Below, piece after piece: positions 1 through 9,597 of a DNA stretch of 64,000 bases. The notes beneath the pieces are model-generated. The model was not told the DNA's origin. It saw nothing but the letters and a program-made list of their open reading frames with translations, and did not search any database. This DNA is from Limanda limanda. Its lineage: Eukaryota; Chordata; Actinopteri; Pleuronectiformes; Pleuronectidae. The translations under genes and the position numbers were made by a program. The DNA is taken from NCBI RefSeq assembly GCF_963576545.1, contig NW_026870465.1:496001-560000 (forward strand), given 5' to 3'. Each line of letters starts with the position of its first letter. The first letter of the stretch is position 1.

Positions 1-150
1 CCCCCACTAAATGGGGTAGCGCGCATCGATCAGTACCATCTTTGAGCTTCTCCGACTTTCGGAAGGGTTAGGGTTAGGGTTAGGGATGAAAGCACATAGG
101 AGAAAGAGATATTCTTGAATAACTTTTTTTGTGAAGGTCGGAGAGACTTG
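1..150 (+). repeat. Truncated first A monomer
   Basis: The window opens 13 bases into an A unit, at the CCCCC of its 5' part. It has CAGTACC in place of the usual CGGTACC. The same variant recurs in the A unit at 13448, which supports pairing these two units in the 13.46-kb duplication. Confidence 0.93.
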
Positions 151-314
151 GAAAGTGGTTGCATCTGGACTAATTTGGGTCCTGCGGATCGATTGGTACC
201 ATCCCCGAGCTTGTACGACCTTCGGAAGAGGTCGACCGACGAAATTCCCCTAAATCTGAGGAGATATTCTTGAATAACTTTTTTTTGAAGGTCGGAGAGA
301 CTTGCAAGTAGGCT

Positions 315-336
315 CTACCCCCACTAAATGGGGTAG
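315..336. repeat. Inverted repeat in the A 5' segment
   Basis: CTACCCC (315-321) and GGGGTAG (330-336) form a perfect 7-bp inverted repeat around the 8-base spacer CACTAAAT. The structure is present in A units with GGGGTAG. In units with GGGGTTG the outer two pairs are lost, leaving a 5-bp ACCCC/GGGGT stem. Whether it forms a hairpin in the cell cannot be judged from sequence. Confidence 0.7.
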
Positions 337-543
337 CGCGCATCGATCGGTACCATCCTTGAGCTTCTCCGACTTTCGGAAGGGTTAGGGTTAGGGTTAG
401 GGATGAAAGCACATAGGAGAAAGAGATATTCTTGAATAACTTTTTTTGTGAAGGTCGGAGAGACTTGCAAGTAGGCTCTACCCCCACTAAATGGGGTTGC
501 GCGCATCGATCGGTACCATCCTTGAGCTTCTCCGACTTTCGGA

Positions 544-565
544 AGGGTTAGGGTTAGGGTTAGGG
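544..565 (+). repeat. Embedded telomeric block, AGGG(TTAGGG)3
   Basis: This is the representative of the telomeric insert present in every A unit except the 6-bp stub at the right edge. It reads AGGG followed by three TTAGGG, so it has four G3 tracts separated by TTA loops. That is the minimal arrangement known to fold as an intramolecular telomeric G-quadruplex. It also contains two overlapping TTAGGGTTA sites of the kind bound by Myb-type telomere proteins (TRF or Tbf1 families). About 245 A units have this form, 16 have one hexamer fewer and one has one more. Folding or protein binding here is inferred from the sequence only. Confidence 0.95.
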
Positions 566-585
566 ATGAAAGCACATAGGAGAAA

Positions 586-630
586 GAGATATTCTTGAAT
601 AACTTTTTTTGTGAAGGTCGGAGAGACTTG
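586..630 (+). repeat. 45-bp 3' module shared by A and B
   Basis: The module runs from GAGATATTC through ATAAC, a T7 tract and GTGAAGG to GGAGAGACTTG. Its consensus is the same in A and B although their 5' segments match only about half the time. It is therefore the longest stretch of perfect homology between the two types and a plausible site for crossovers that switch A and B order. Scattered variants include TTAAGG, CTGAAGG and an extra-T form. Confidence 0.9.
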
Positions 631-785
631 GAAAGTGGTTGCATCTGGACTAATTTGGGTCCTGCGGATCGATTGGTACCATCCCCGAGCTTGTACGACC
701 TTCGGAAGAGGTCGACCGACGAAATTCCCCCAAATCTGAGGAGATATTCTTGAATAACTTTTTTTGTGAAGGTCGGAGAGACTTG
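631..785 (+). repeat. Reference type B monomer, 155 bp, telomere-free
   Basis: B is a diverged relative of A. Aligned without gaps to A, its 37-bp 5' segment (631-667) matches at 20 of 37 positions, its 41-bp core (668-708) at 35 of 41, and its 45-bp 3' module (741-785) is identical in consensus. Between core and 3' module it carries a 32-bp cassette (709-740) with GGTCGACC and a C5 run, unlike the telomeric cassette of A. Subfamilies visible by eye are: plain B; B2 (AAAAGTGG start, GGGTTCTGCGG, usually GACTAAATT); one with CCTGCAGATC; one with TACAACC; and one with ATTAATACC. In this window B is always followed by A; two B units never adjoin. Confidence 0.95.
696..717. repeat. Palindromes in the B cassette
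   Basis: CGACCT (696-701) and AGGTCG (709-714) are inverted around a 7-base spacer, and an 8-bp palindrome GGTCGACC lies at 710-717. Both recur in most B units. The TACAACC subfamily, common between 32 and 58 kb, breaks the first arm. Function is unknown. Confidence 0.65.
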
Positions 786-2391
786 CAAGTAGGCTCTACC
801 CCCACTAAATGGGGTAGCGCGCATCGATCGGTACCATCCTTGAGCTTCTCCGACTTTCGGAAGGGTTAGGGTTAGGGTTAGGGATGAAAGCACATAGGAG
901 AAAGAGATATTCTTGAATAACTTTTTTTGTGAAGGTCGGAGAGACTTGCAAGTAGGCTCTACCCCCACTAAATGGGGTAGCGCGCATCGATCGGTACCAT
1001 CCTTGAGCTTCTCCGACTTTCGGAAGGGTTAGGGTTAGGGTTAGGGATGAAAGCACATAGGAGAAAGAGATATTCTTGAATAACTTTTTTTGTGAAGGTC
1101 GGAGAGACTTGGAAAGTGGTTGCATCTGGACTAATTTGGGTCCTGCGGATCGATTGGTACCATCCCCGAGCTTGTACGACCTTCGGAAGAGGTCGACCGA
1201 CGAAATTCCCCCAAATCTGAGGAGATATTCTTGAATAACATTTTTTGTGAAGGTCAGAGAGACTTGCAAGTAGGCTCTACCCCCACTAAATGGGGTAGCG
1301 CGCATCGATCGGTACCATCCTTGAGCTTCTCCGACTTTCGGAAGGGTTAGGGTTAGGGTTAGGGATGAAAGCACATAGGAGAAAGAGATATTCTTGAATA
1401 ACTTTTTTTGTGAAGGTCGGAGAGACTTGCAAGTAGGCTCTACCCCCACTAAATGGGGTTGCGCGCATCGATCGGTACCATCCTTGAGCTTCTCCGACTT
1501 TCGGAAGGGTTAGGGTTAGGGTTAGGGATGAAAGCACATAGGAGAAAGAGATATTCTTGAATAACTTTTTTTGTGAAGGTCGGAGAGACTTGGAAAGTGG
1601 TTGCATCTGGACTAATTTGGGTCCTGCGGATCGATTGGTACCATCCCCGAGCTTGTACGACCTTCGGAAGAGGTCGACCGACGAAATTCCCCCAAATCTG
1701 AGGAGATATTCTTGAATAACTTTTTTTGTGAAGGTCGGAGAGACTTGCAAGTAGGCTCTACCCCCACTAAATGGGGTAGCGCGCATCGATCGGTACCATC
1801 CTTGAGCTTCTCCGACTTTCGGAAGGGTTAGGGTTAGGGTTAGGGATGAAAGCACATAGGAGAAAGAGATATTCTTGAATAACTTTTTTTGTGAAGGTCG
1901 GAGAGACTTGCAAGTAGGCTCTACCCCCACTAAATGGGGTAGCGCGCATCGATCGGTACTATCTTTGAGCTTCTCCGACTTTCGGAAGGGTTAGGGTTAG
2001 GGTTAGGGATGAAAGCACATAGGAGAAAGAAATATTCTTGAATAACTTTTTTTGTGAAGGTCGGAGAGACTTGGAAAGTGGTTGCATCTGGACTAATTTG
2101 GGTCCTGCGGATCGATTGGTACCATCCCCGAGCTTGTACGACCTTCGGAAGAGGTCGACCGACGAAATTCCCCCAAATCTGAGGAGATATTCTTGAATAA
2201 CTTTTTTTGTGAAGGTCGGAGAGACTTGCAAGTAGGCTCTACCCCCACTAAATGGGGTAGCGCGCATCGATCGGTACCATCCTTGAGCTTCTCCGACTTT
2301 CGGAAGGGTTAGGGTTAGGGTTAGGGATGAAAGCACATAGGAGAAAGAGATATTCTTGAATAACTTTTTTTGTGAAGGTCGGAGAGACTTG

Positions 2392-5120
2392 AAAAGTGGT
2401 TGCATCTGGACTAATTTGGGTTCTGCGGATCGATTGGTACTATCCCCGAGCTTGTACGACCTTCGGAAGAGGTCGACCGACTAAATTCCCCCAAATCTGA
2501 GGAGATATTCTTGAATAACTTTTTTTGTGAAGGTCGGAGAGACTTGCAAGTAGGCTCTACCCCCACTAAATGGGGTAGCGCGCATCGATCGGTACCATCC
2601 TTGAGCTTCTCCGACTTTCGGAAGGGTTAGGGTTAGGGTTAGGGATGAAAGCACATAGGAGAAAGAGATATTCTTGAATAACTTTTTTTGTTAAGGTCGG
2701 AGAGACTTGCAAGTAGGCTCTACCCCCACTAAATGGGGTAGCGCGCATCGATCGGTACTATCCTTGAGCTTCTCCGACTTTCGGAAGGGTTAGGGTTAGG
2801 GTTAGGGATGAAAGCACATAGGAGAAAGAGATATTCTTGAATAACTTTTTTTGTGAAGGTCGGAGAGACTTGCAAGTAGGCTCTACCCCCACTAAATGGG
2901 GTTGCGCGCATCGATCGGTACCATCCTTGAGCTTCTCCGACTTTCGGAAGGGTTAGGGTTAGGGTTAGGGATGAAAGCACATAGGAGAAAGAGATATTCT
3001 TGAATAACTTTTTTTGTGAAGGTCGGAGAGACTTGGAAAGTGGTTGCATCTGGACTAATTTGGGTCCTGCGGATCGATTGGTACCATCCCCGAGCTTGTA
3101 CGACCTTCGGAAGAGGTCGACCGACGAAATTCCCCCAAATCTGAGGAGATATTCTTGAATAACTTTTTTTGTGAAGGTCGGAGAGACTTGCAAGTAGGCT
3201 CTACCCCCACTAAATGGGGTAGCGCGCATCGATCGGTACCATCTTTGAGCTTCTCCGACTTTCGGAAGGGTTAGGGTTAGGGTTAGGGTTAGGGATGAAA
3301 GCACATAGGAGAAAGAGATATTCTTGAATAACTTTTTTTGTGAAGGTCGGAGAGACTTGAAAAGTGGTTGCATCTGGACTAATTTGGGTTCTGCGGATCG
3401 ATTGGTACCATCCCCGAGCTTGTACGACCTTCGGAAGAGGTCGACCGACTAAATTCCCCCAAATCTGAGGAGATATTCTTGAATAACTTTTTTTGTGAAG
3501 GTCGGAGAGACTTGCAAGTAGGCTCTACCCCCACTAAATGGGGTAGCGCGCATCGATCGGTACCATCCTTGAGCTTCTCCGACTTTCGGAAGGGTTAGGG
3601 TTAGGGTTAGGGATGAAAGCACATAGGAGAAAGAGATATTCTTGAATAACTTTTTTTGTTAAGGTCGGAGAGACTTGCAAGTAGGCTCTACCCCCACTAA
3701 ATGGGGTAGCGCGCATCGATCGGTACCATCCTTGAGCTTCTCCGACTTTCGGAAGGGTTAGGGTTAGGGTTAGGGATGAAAGCACATAGGAGAAAGAGAT
3801 ATTCTTGAATAACTTTTTTTGTGAAGGTCGGAGAGACTTGCAAGTAGGCTCTACCCCCACTAAATGGGGTTGCGCGCATCGATCGGTACCATCCTTGAGC
3901 TTCTCCGACTTTCGGAAGGGTTAGGGTTAGGGTTAGGGATGAAAGCACATAGGAGAAAGAGATATTCTTGAATAACTTTTTTTGTGAAGGTCGGAGAGAC
4001 TTGGAAAGTGGTTGCATCTGGACTAATTTGGGTCCTGCGGATCGATTGGTACCATCCCCGAGCTTGTACGACCTTCGGAAGAGGTCGACCGACGAAATTC
4101 CCCCAAATCTGAGGAGATATTCTTGAATAACTTTTTTTGTGAAGGTCGGAGAGACTTGCAAGTAGGCTCTACCCCCACTAAATGGGGTAGCGCGCATCGA
4201 TCGGTACCATCCTTGAGCTTCTCCGACTTTCGGAAGGGTTAGGGTTAGGGTTAGGGATGAAAGCACATAGGAGAAAGAGATATTCTTGAATAACTTTTTT
4301 TGTGAAGGTCGGAGAGACTTGCAAGTAGGCTCTACCCCCACTAAATGGGGTAGCGCGCATCGATCGGTACTATCCTTGAGCTTCTCCGACTTTCGGAAGG
4401 GTTAGGGTTAGGGTTAGGGATGAAAGCACATAGGAGAAAGAGATATTCTTGAATAACTTTTTTTGTGAAGGTCGGAGAGACTTGGAAAGTGGTTGCATCT
4501 GGACTAATTTGGGTCCTGCGGATCGATTGGTACCATCCCCGAGCTTGTACGACCTTCGGAAGAGGTCGACCGACGAAATTCCCCCAAATCTGAGGAGATA
4601 TTCTTGAATAACTTTTTTTGTGAAGGTCGGAGAGACTTGCAAGTAGGCTCTACCCCCACTAAATGGGGTAGCGCGCATCGATCGGTACCATCCTTGAGCT
4701 TCTCCGACTTTCGGAAGGGTTAGGGTTAGGGTTAGGGATGAAAGCACATAGGAGAAAGAGATATTCTTGAATAACTTTTTTTGTGAAGGTCGGAGAGACT
4801 TGAAAAGTGGTTGCATCTGGACTAATTTGGGTTCTGCGGATCGATTGGTACCATCCCCGAGCTTGTACGACCTTCGGAAGAGGTCGACCGACTAAATTCC
4901 CCCAAATCTGAGGAGATATTCTTGAATAACTTTTTTTGTGAAGGTCGGAGAGACTTGCAAGTAGGCTCTACCCCCACTAAATGGGGTAGCGCGCATCGAT
5001 CGGTACCATCCTTGAGCTTCTCCGACTTTCGGAAGGGTTAGGGTTAGGGTTAGGGATGAAAGCACATAGGAGAAAGAGATATTCTTGAATAACTTTTTTT
5101 GTTAAGGTCGGAGAGACTTG
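2392..5120 (+). repeat. B2-rich mixed higher-order block
   Basis: Order: B2 AAA B A, B2 AAA B AAB A, B2 A. The B2 units start at 2392, 3360 and 4803. Each is followed directly by an A carrying TTGTTAAGG (2547, 3515, 4958), so B2 plus this A behave as a linked pair. The same order recurs at 15852-18574 and 60791-63513. Confidence 0.88.
3191..3359 (+). repeat. A monomer with an extra telomeric hexamer (169 bp)
   Basis: This is the only unit with four TTAGGG copies after the first AGGG, giving five G tracts. Its counterparts at 16651 and 61590 have the normal three. It accounts exactly for the change of offset between the first and second block copies from 13,460 to 13,454. The simplest reading is a one-hexamer gain in this copy. 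Confidence 0.93.
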
Positions 5121-6237
5121 CAAGTAGGCTCTACCCCCACTAAATGGGGTAGCGCGCATCGATCGGTACCATCCTTGAGCTTCTCCGACTTTCGGAAGGG
5201 TTAGGGTTAGGGTTAGGGATGAAAGCACATAGGAGAAAGAGATATTCTTGAATAACTTTTTTTGTGAAGGTCGGAGAGACTTGCAAGTAGGCTCTACCCC
5301 CACTAAATGGGGTTGCGCGCATCGATCGGTACCATCCTTGAGCTTCTCCGACTTTCGGAAGGGTTAGGGTTAGGGTTAGGGATGAAAGCACATAGGAGAA
5401 AGAGATATTCTTGAATAACTTTTTTTGTGAAGGTCGGAGAGACTTGGAAAGTGGTTGCATCTTGACTAATTTGGGTCCTGCGGATCGATTGGTACCATCC
5501 CCGAGCTTGTACGACCTTCGGAAGAGGTCGACCGACGAAATTCCCCCAAATCTGAGGAGATATTCTTGAATAACTTTTTTTGTGAAGGTCGGAGAGACTT
5601 GCAAGTAGGCTCTACCCCCACTAAATGGGGTAGCGCGCATCGATCGGTACCATCCTTGAGCTTCTCCGACTTTCGGAAGGGTTAGGGTTAGGGTTAGGGA
5701 TGAAAGCACATAGGAGAAAGAGATATTCTTGAATAACTTTTTTTGTGAAGGTCGGAGAGACTTGAAAAGTGGTTGCATCTGGACTAATTTGGGTTCTGCG
5801 GATCGATTGGTACCATCCCCGAGCTTGTACGACCTTCGGAAGAGGTCGACCGACTAAATTCCCCCAAACCTGAGGAGATATTCTTGAATAACTTTTTTTG
5901 TGAAGGTCGGAGAGACTTGCAAGTAGGCTCTACCCCCACTAAATGGGGTAGCGCGCATCGATCGGTACCATCCTTGAGCTTCTCCGACTTTCGGAAGGGT
6001 TAGGGTTAGGGTTAGGGATGAAAGCACATAGGAGAAAGAGATATTCTTGAATAACTTTTTTTGTGAAGGTCGGAGAGACTTGAAAAGTGGTTGCATCTGG
6101 ACTAATTTGGGTTCTGCGGATCGATTGGTACCATCCCCGAGCTTGTACGACCTTCGGAAGAGGTCGACCGACGAAATTCCCCCAAATCTGAGGAGATATT
6201 CTTGAATAACTTTTTTTGTGAAGGTCGGAGAGACTTG
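5121..6237 (+). repeat. 1117-bp tandem duplication, left copy
   Basis: Order AAB A B2 A B2. Private markers are CATCTTGAC in B 5447, CAAACCTGAG in B2 5765, and a GACGAAATT ending in B2 6083 where B2 normally has GACTAAATT. All three recur 1117 bp downstream. Confidence 0.92.
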
Positions 6238-7354
6238 CAAGTAGGCTCTACCCCCACTAAATGGGGTAGCGCGCATCGATCGGTACCATCCTTGAGCTTC
6301 TCCGACTTTCGGAAGGGTTAGGGTTAGGGTTAGGGATGAAAGCACATAGGAGAAAGAGATATTCTTGAATAACTTTTTTTGTGAAGGTCGGAGAGACTTG
6401 CAAGTAGGCTCTACCCCCACTAAATGGGGTTGCGCGCATCGATCGGTACCATCCTTGAGCTTCTCCGACTTTCGGAAGGGTTAGGGTTAGGGTTAGGGAT
6501 GAAAGCACATAGGAGAAAGAGATATTCTTGAATAACTTTTTTTGTGAAGGTCGGAGAGACTTGGAAAGTGGTTGCATCTTGACTAATTTGGGTCCTGCGG
6601 ATCGATTGGTACCATCCCCGAGCTTGTACGACCTTCGGAAGAGGTCGACCGACGAAATTCCCCCAAATCTGAGGAGATATTCTTGAATAACTTTTTTTGT
6701 GAAGGTCGGAGAGACTTGCAAGTAGGCTCTACCCCCACTAAATGGGGTAGCGCGCATCGATCGGTACCATCCTTGAGCTTCTCCGACTTTCGGAAGGGTT
6801 AGGGTTAGGGTTAGGGATGAAAGCACATAGGAGAAAGAGATATTCTTGAATAACTTTTTTTGTGAAGGTCGGAGAGACTTGAAAAGTGGTTGCATCTGGA
6901 CTAATTTGGGTTCTGCGGATCGATTGGTACCATCCCCGAGCTTGTACGACCTTCGGAAGAGGTCGACCGACTAAATTCCCCCAAACCTGAGGAGATATTC
7001 TTGAATAACTTTTTTTGTGAAGGTCGGAGAGACTTGCAAGTAGGCTCTACCCCCACTAAATGGGGTAGCGCGCATCGATCGGTACCATCCTTGAGCTTCT
7101 CCGACTTTCGGAAGGGTTAGGGTTAGGGTTAGGGATGAAAGCACATAGGAGAAAGAGATATTCTTGAATAACTTTTTTTGTGAAGGTCGGAGAGACTTGA
7201 AAAGTGGTTGCATCTGGACTAATTTGGGTTCTGCGGATCGATTGGTACCATCCCCGAGCTTGTACGACCTTCGGAAGAGGTCGACCGACGAAATTCCCCC
7301 AAATCTGAGGAGATATTCTTGAATAACTTTTTTTGTGAAGGTCGGAGAGACTTG
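6238..7354 (+). repeat. 1117-bp tandem duplication, right copy
   Basis: Same order and length as 5121-6237. It repeats CATCTTGAC in B 6564, CAAACCTGAG in B2 6882 and the GACGAAATT ending in B2 7200. Homology runs on into A 7355 and A 7518 and breaks at B 7681, which has CCTGCAGATC. Confidence 0.92.
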
Positions 7355-9597
7355 CAAGTAGGCTCTACCCCCACTAAATGGGGTAGCGCGCATCGATCGG
7401 TACCATCCTTGAGCTTCTCCGACTTTTGGAAGGGTTAGGGTTAGGGTTAGGGATGAAAGCACATAGGAGAAAGAGATATTCTTGAATAACTTTTTTTGTG
7501 AAGGTCGGAGAGACTTGCAAGTAGGCTCTACCCCCACTAAATGGGGTTGCGCGCATCGATCGGTACCATCCTTGAGCTTCTCCGACTTTCGGAAGGGTTA
7601 GGGTTAGGGTTAGGGATGAAAGCACATAGGAGAAAGAGATATTCTTGAATAACTTTTTTTGTGAAGGTCGGAGAGACTTGGAAAGTGGTTGCATCTGGAC
7701 TAATTTGGGTCCTGCAGATCGATTGGTACCATCCCCGAGCTTGTACGACCTTCGGAAGAGGTCGACCGACGAAATTCCCCCAAATCTGAGGAGATATTCT
7801 TGAATAACTTTTTTTGTGAAGGTCGGAGAGACTTGCAAGTAGGCTCTACCCCCACTAAATGGGGTAGCGCGCATCGATCGGTACCATCCTTGAGCTTCTC
7901 CGACTTTCGGAAGGGTTAGGGTTAGGGTTAGGGATGAAAGCACATAGGAGAAAGAGATATTCTTGAATAACTTTTTTTGTGAAGGTCGGAGAGACTTGCA
8001 AGTAGGCTGTACCCCCACTAAATGGGGTAGCGCGCATCGATCGGTACCATCCTTGAGCTTCTCCGACTTTCGGAAGGGTTAGGGTTAGGGTTAGGGATGA
8101 AAGCACATAGGAGAAAGAGATATTCTTGAATAACTTTTTTTGTGAAGGTCGGAGAGACTTGGAAAGTGGTTGCATCTGGACTAATTTGGGTCCTGCAGAT
8201 CGATTGGTACCATCCCCGAGCTTGTACGACCTTCGGAAGAGGTCGACCGACGAAATTCCCCCAAATCTGAGGAGATATTCTTGAATAACTTTTTTTGTGA
8301 AGGTCGGAGAGACTTGCAAGTAGGCTCTACCCCCACTAAATGGGGTAGCGCGCATCGATCGGTACCATCCTTGAGCTTCTCCGACTTTCGGAAGGGTTAG
8401 GGTTAGGGTTAGGGATGAAAGCACATAGGAGAAAGAGATATTCTTGAATAACTTTTTTTGTGAAGGTCGGAGAGACTTGCAAGTAGGCTCTACCCCCACT
8501 AAATGGGGTAGCGCGCATCGATCGGTACCATCCTTGAGCTTCTCCGACTTTCGGAAGGGTTAGGGTTAGGGTTAGGGATGAAAGCACATAGGAGAAAGAG
8601 ATATTCTTGAATAACTTTTTTTGTGAAGGTCGGAGAGACTTGGAAAGTGGTTGCATCTGGACTAATTTGGGTCCTGCGGATCGATTGGTACCATCCCCGA
8701 GCTTGTACGACCTTCGGAAGAGGTCGACCGACGAAATTCCCCCAAATCTGAGGAGATATTCTTGAATAACTTTTTTTGTGAAGGTCGGAGAGACTTGCAA
8801 GTAGGCTCTACCCCCACTAAATGGGGTAGCGCGCATCGATCGGTACCAATCTTTGAGCTTCTCCGACTTTCGGAAGGGTTAGGGTTAGGGTTAGGGATGA
8901 AAGCACATAGGAGAAAGAGATATTCTTGAATAACTTTTTTTGTGAAGGTCGGAGAGACTTGCAAGTAGGCTCTACCCCCACTAAATGGGGTTGCGCGCAT
9001 CGATCGGTACCATCCTTGAGCTTCTCCGACTTTCGGAAGGGTTAGGGTTAGGGTTAGGGATGAAAGCACATAGGAGAAAGAGATATTCTTGAATAATTTT
9101 TTTTGTGAAGGTCGGAGAGACTTGGAAAGTGGTTGCATCTGGACTAATTTGGGTCCTGCGGATCGATTGGTACCATCCCCGAGCTTGTACGACCTTCGGA
9201 AGAGGTCGACCGACTAAATTCCCCCAAATCTGAGGAGATATTCTTGAATAACTTTTTTTGTGAAGGTCGGAGAGACTTGCAAGTAGGCTCTACCCCCACT
9301 AAATGGGGTAGCGCGCATCGATCGGTACCATCCTTGAGCTTCTCCGACTTTCGGAAGGGTTAGGGTTAGGGTTAGGGATGAAAGCACATAGGAGAAAGAG
9401 ATATTCTTGAATAACTTTTTTTGTGAAGGTCGGAGAGACTTGAAAAGTGGTTGCATCTGGACTAATTTGGGTTCTGCGGATCGATTGGTACCATCCCCGA
9501 GCTTGTACGACCTTCGGAAGAGGTCGACCGACGAAATTCCCCCAAATCTGAGGAGATATTCTTGAATAACTTTTTTTGTGAAGGTCGGAGAGACTTG
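7355..9597 (+). repeat. Triplicated block, copy 1 (2243 bp)
   Basis: Order AAB AAB AAB AAB A B2. Markers are CTTTTGGAAGG in A 7355, CTGCAGATC in B 7681 and B 8162, GGCTGTACC in A 7999, a one-base insertion GTACCAATC in A 8798 (164 bp), and a hybrid B 9125 with plain-B start but the GACTAAATT ending. The final A B2 pair (9280, 9443) is missing from the next two copies and explains the 318-bp size difference. Confidence 0.9.

Larger units (their letters stand above)
468..630 (+). repeat. Reference type A monomer, 163 bp, telomere-bearing
   Basis: This is a typical A unit. Its parts are a 37-bp 5' segment (468-504), a 41-bp core (505-545) containing ATCGAT and GGTACC, a 40-bp cassette (546-585) that starts with the TTAGGG block and continues ATGAAAGCACATAGGAGAAA, and a 45-bp 3' module (586-630) with a T7 tract. 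Two common versions differ just after the 5' G-run, reading GGTAGCGCGC or, as here, GGTTGCGCGC. A further version with TTGTTAAGG in the 3' module occurs directly after B2 units, for example at 2547, 3515, 4958, 16007, 19692, 26259 and 63351. A units make up about two thirds of the array. No coding role is seen. Confidence 0.95.
151..2391 (+). repeat. AAB higher-order array, 481-bp period
   Basis: B units start at 151, 631, 1112, 1593 and 2074. From 631 they are spaced by 481, each followed by two A units, except that B 2074 is followed by a single A. B 151 is 154 bp because of a one-base deletion after its T tract, and B 13611 carries the same deletion. The A units at 1267 and 14727 both follow a B with GAATAACATTTTTT and AGGTCAGAG. 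These shared variants tie the block to its second copy starting at 13448. Confidence 0.9.

Noticed and set aside
586..630. T7 tract as a transcription terminator
   Set aside because: It occurs in every monomer with no upstream gene or promoter. A pol III stop signal cannot be excluded but has no support.
631..785. tRNA-derived short interspersed element (GGATCGATTGG resembles a pol III B box)
   Set aside because: The match to the B-box consensus fails at several positions, no convincing A box is at the right distance, and the units are strictly tandem rather than dispersed.
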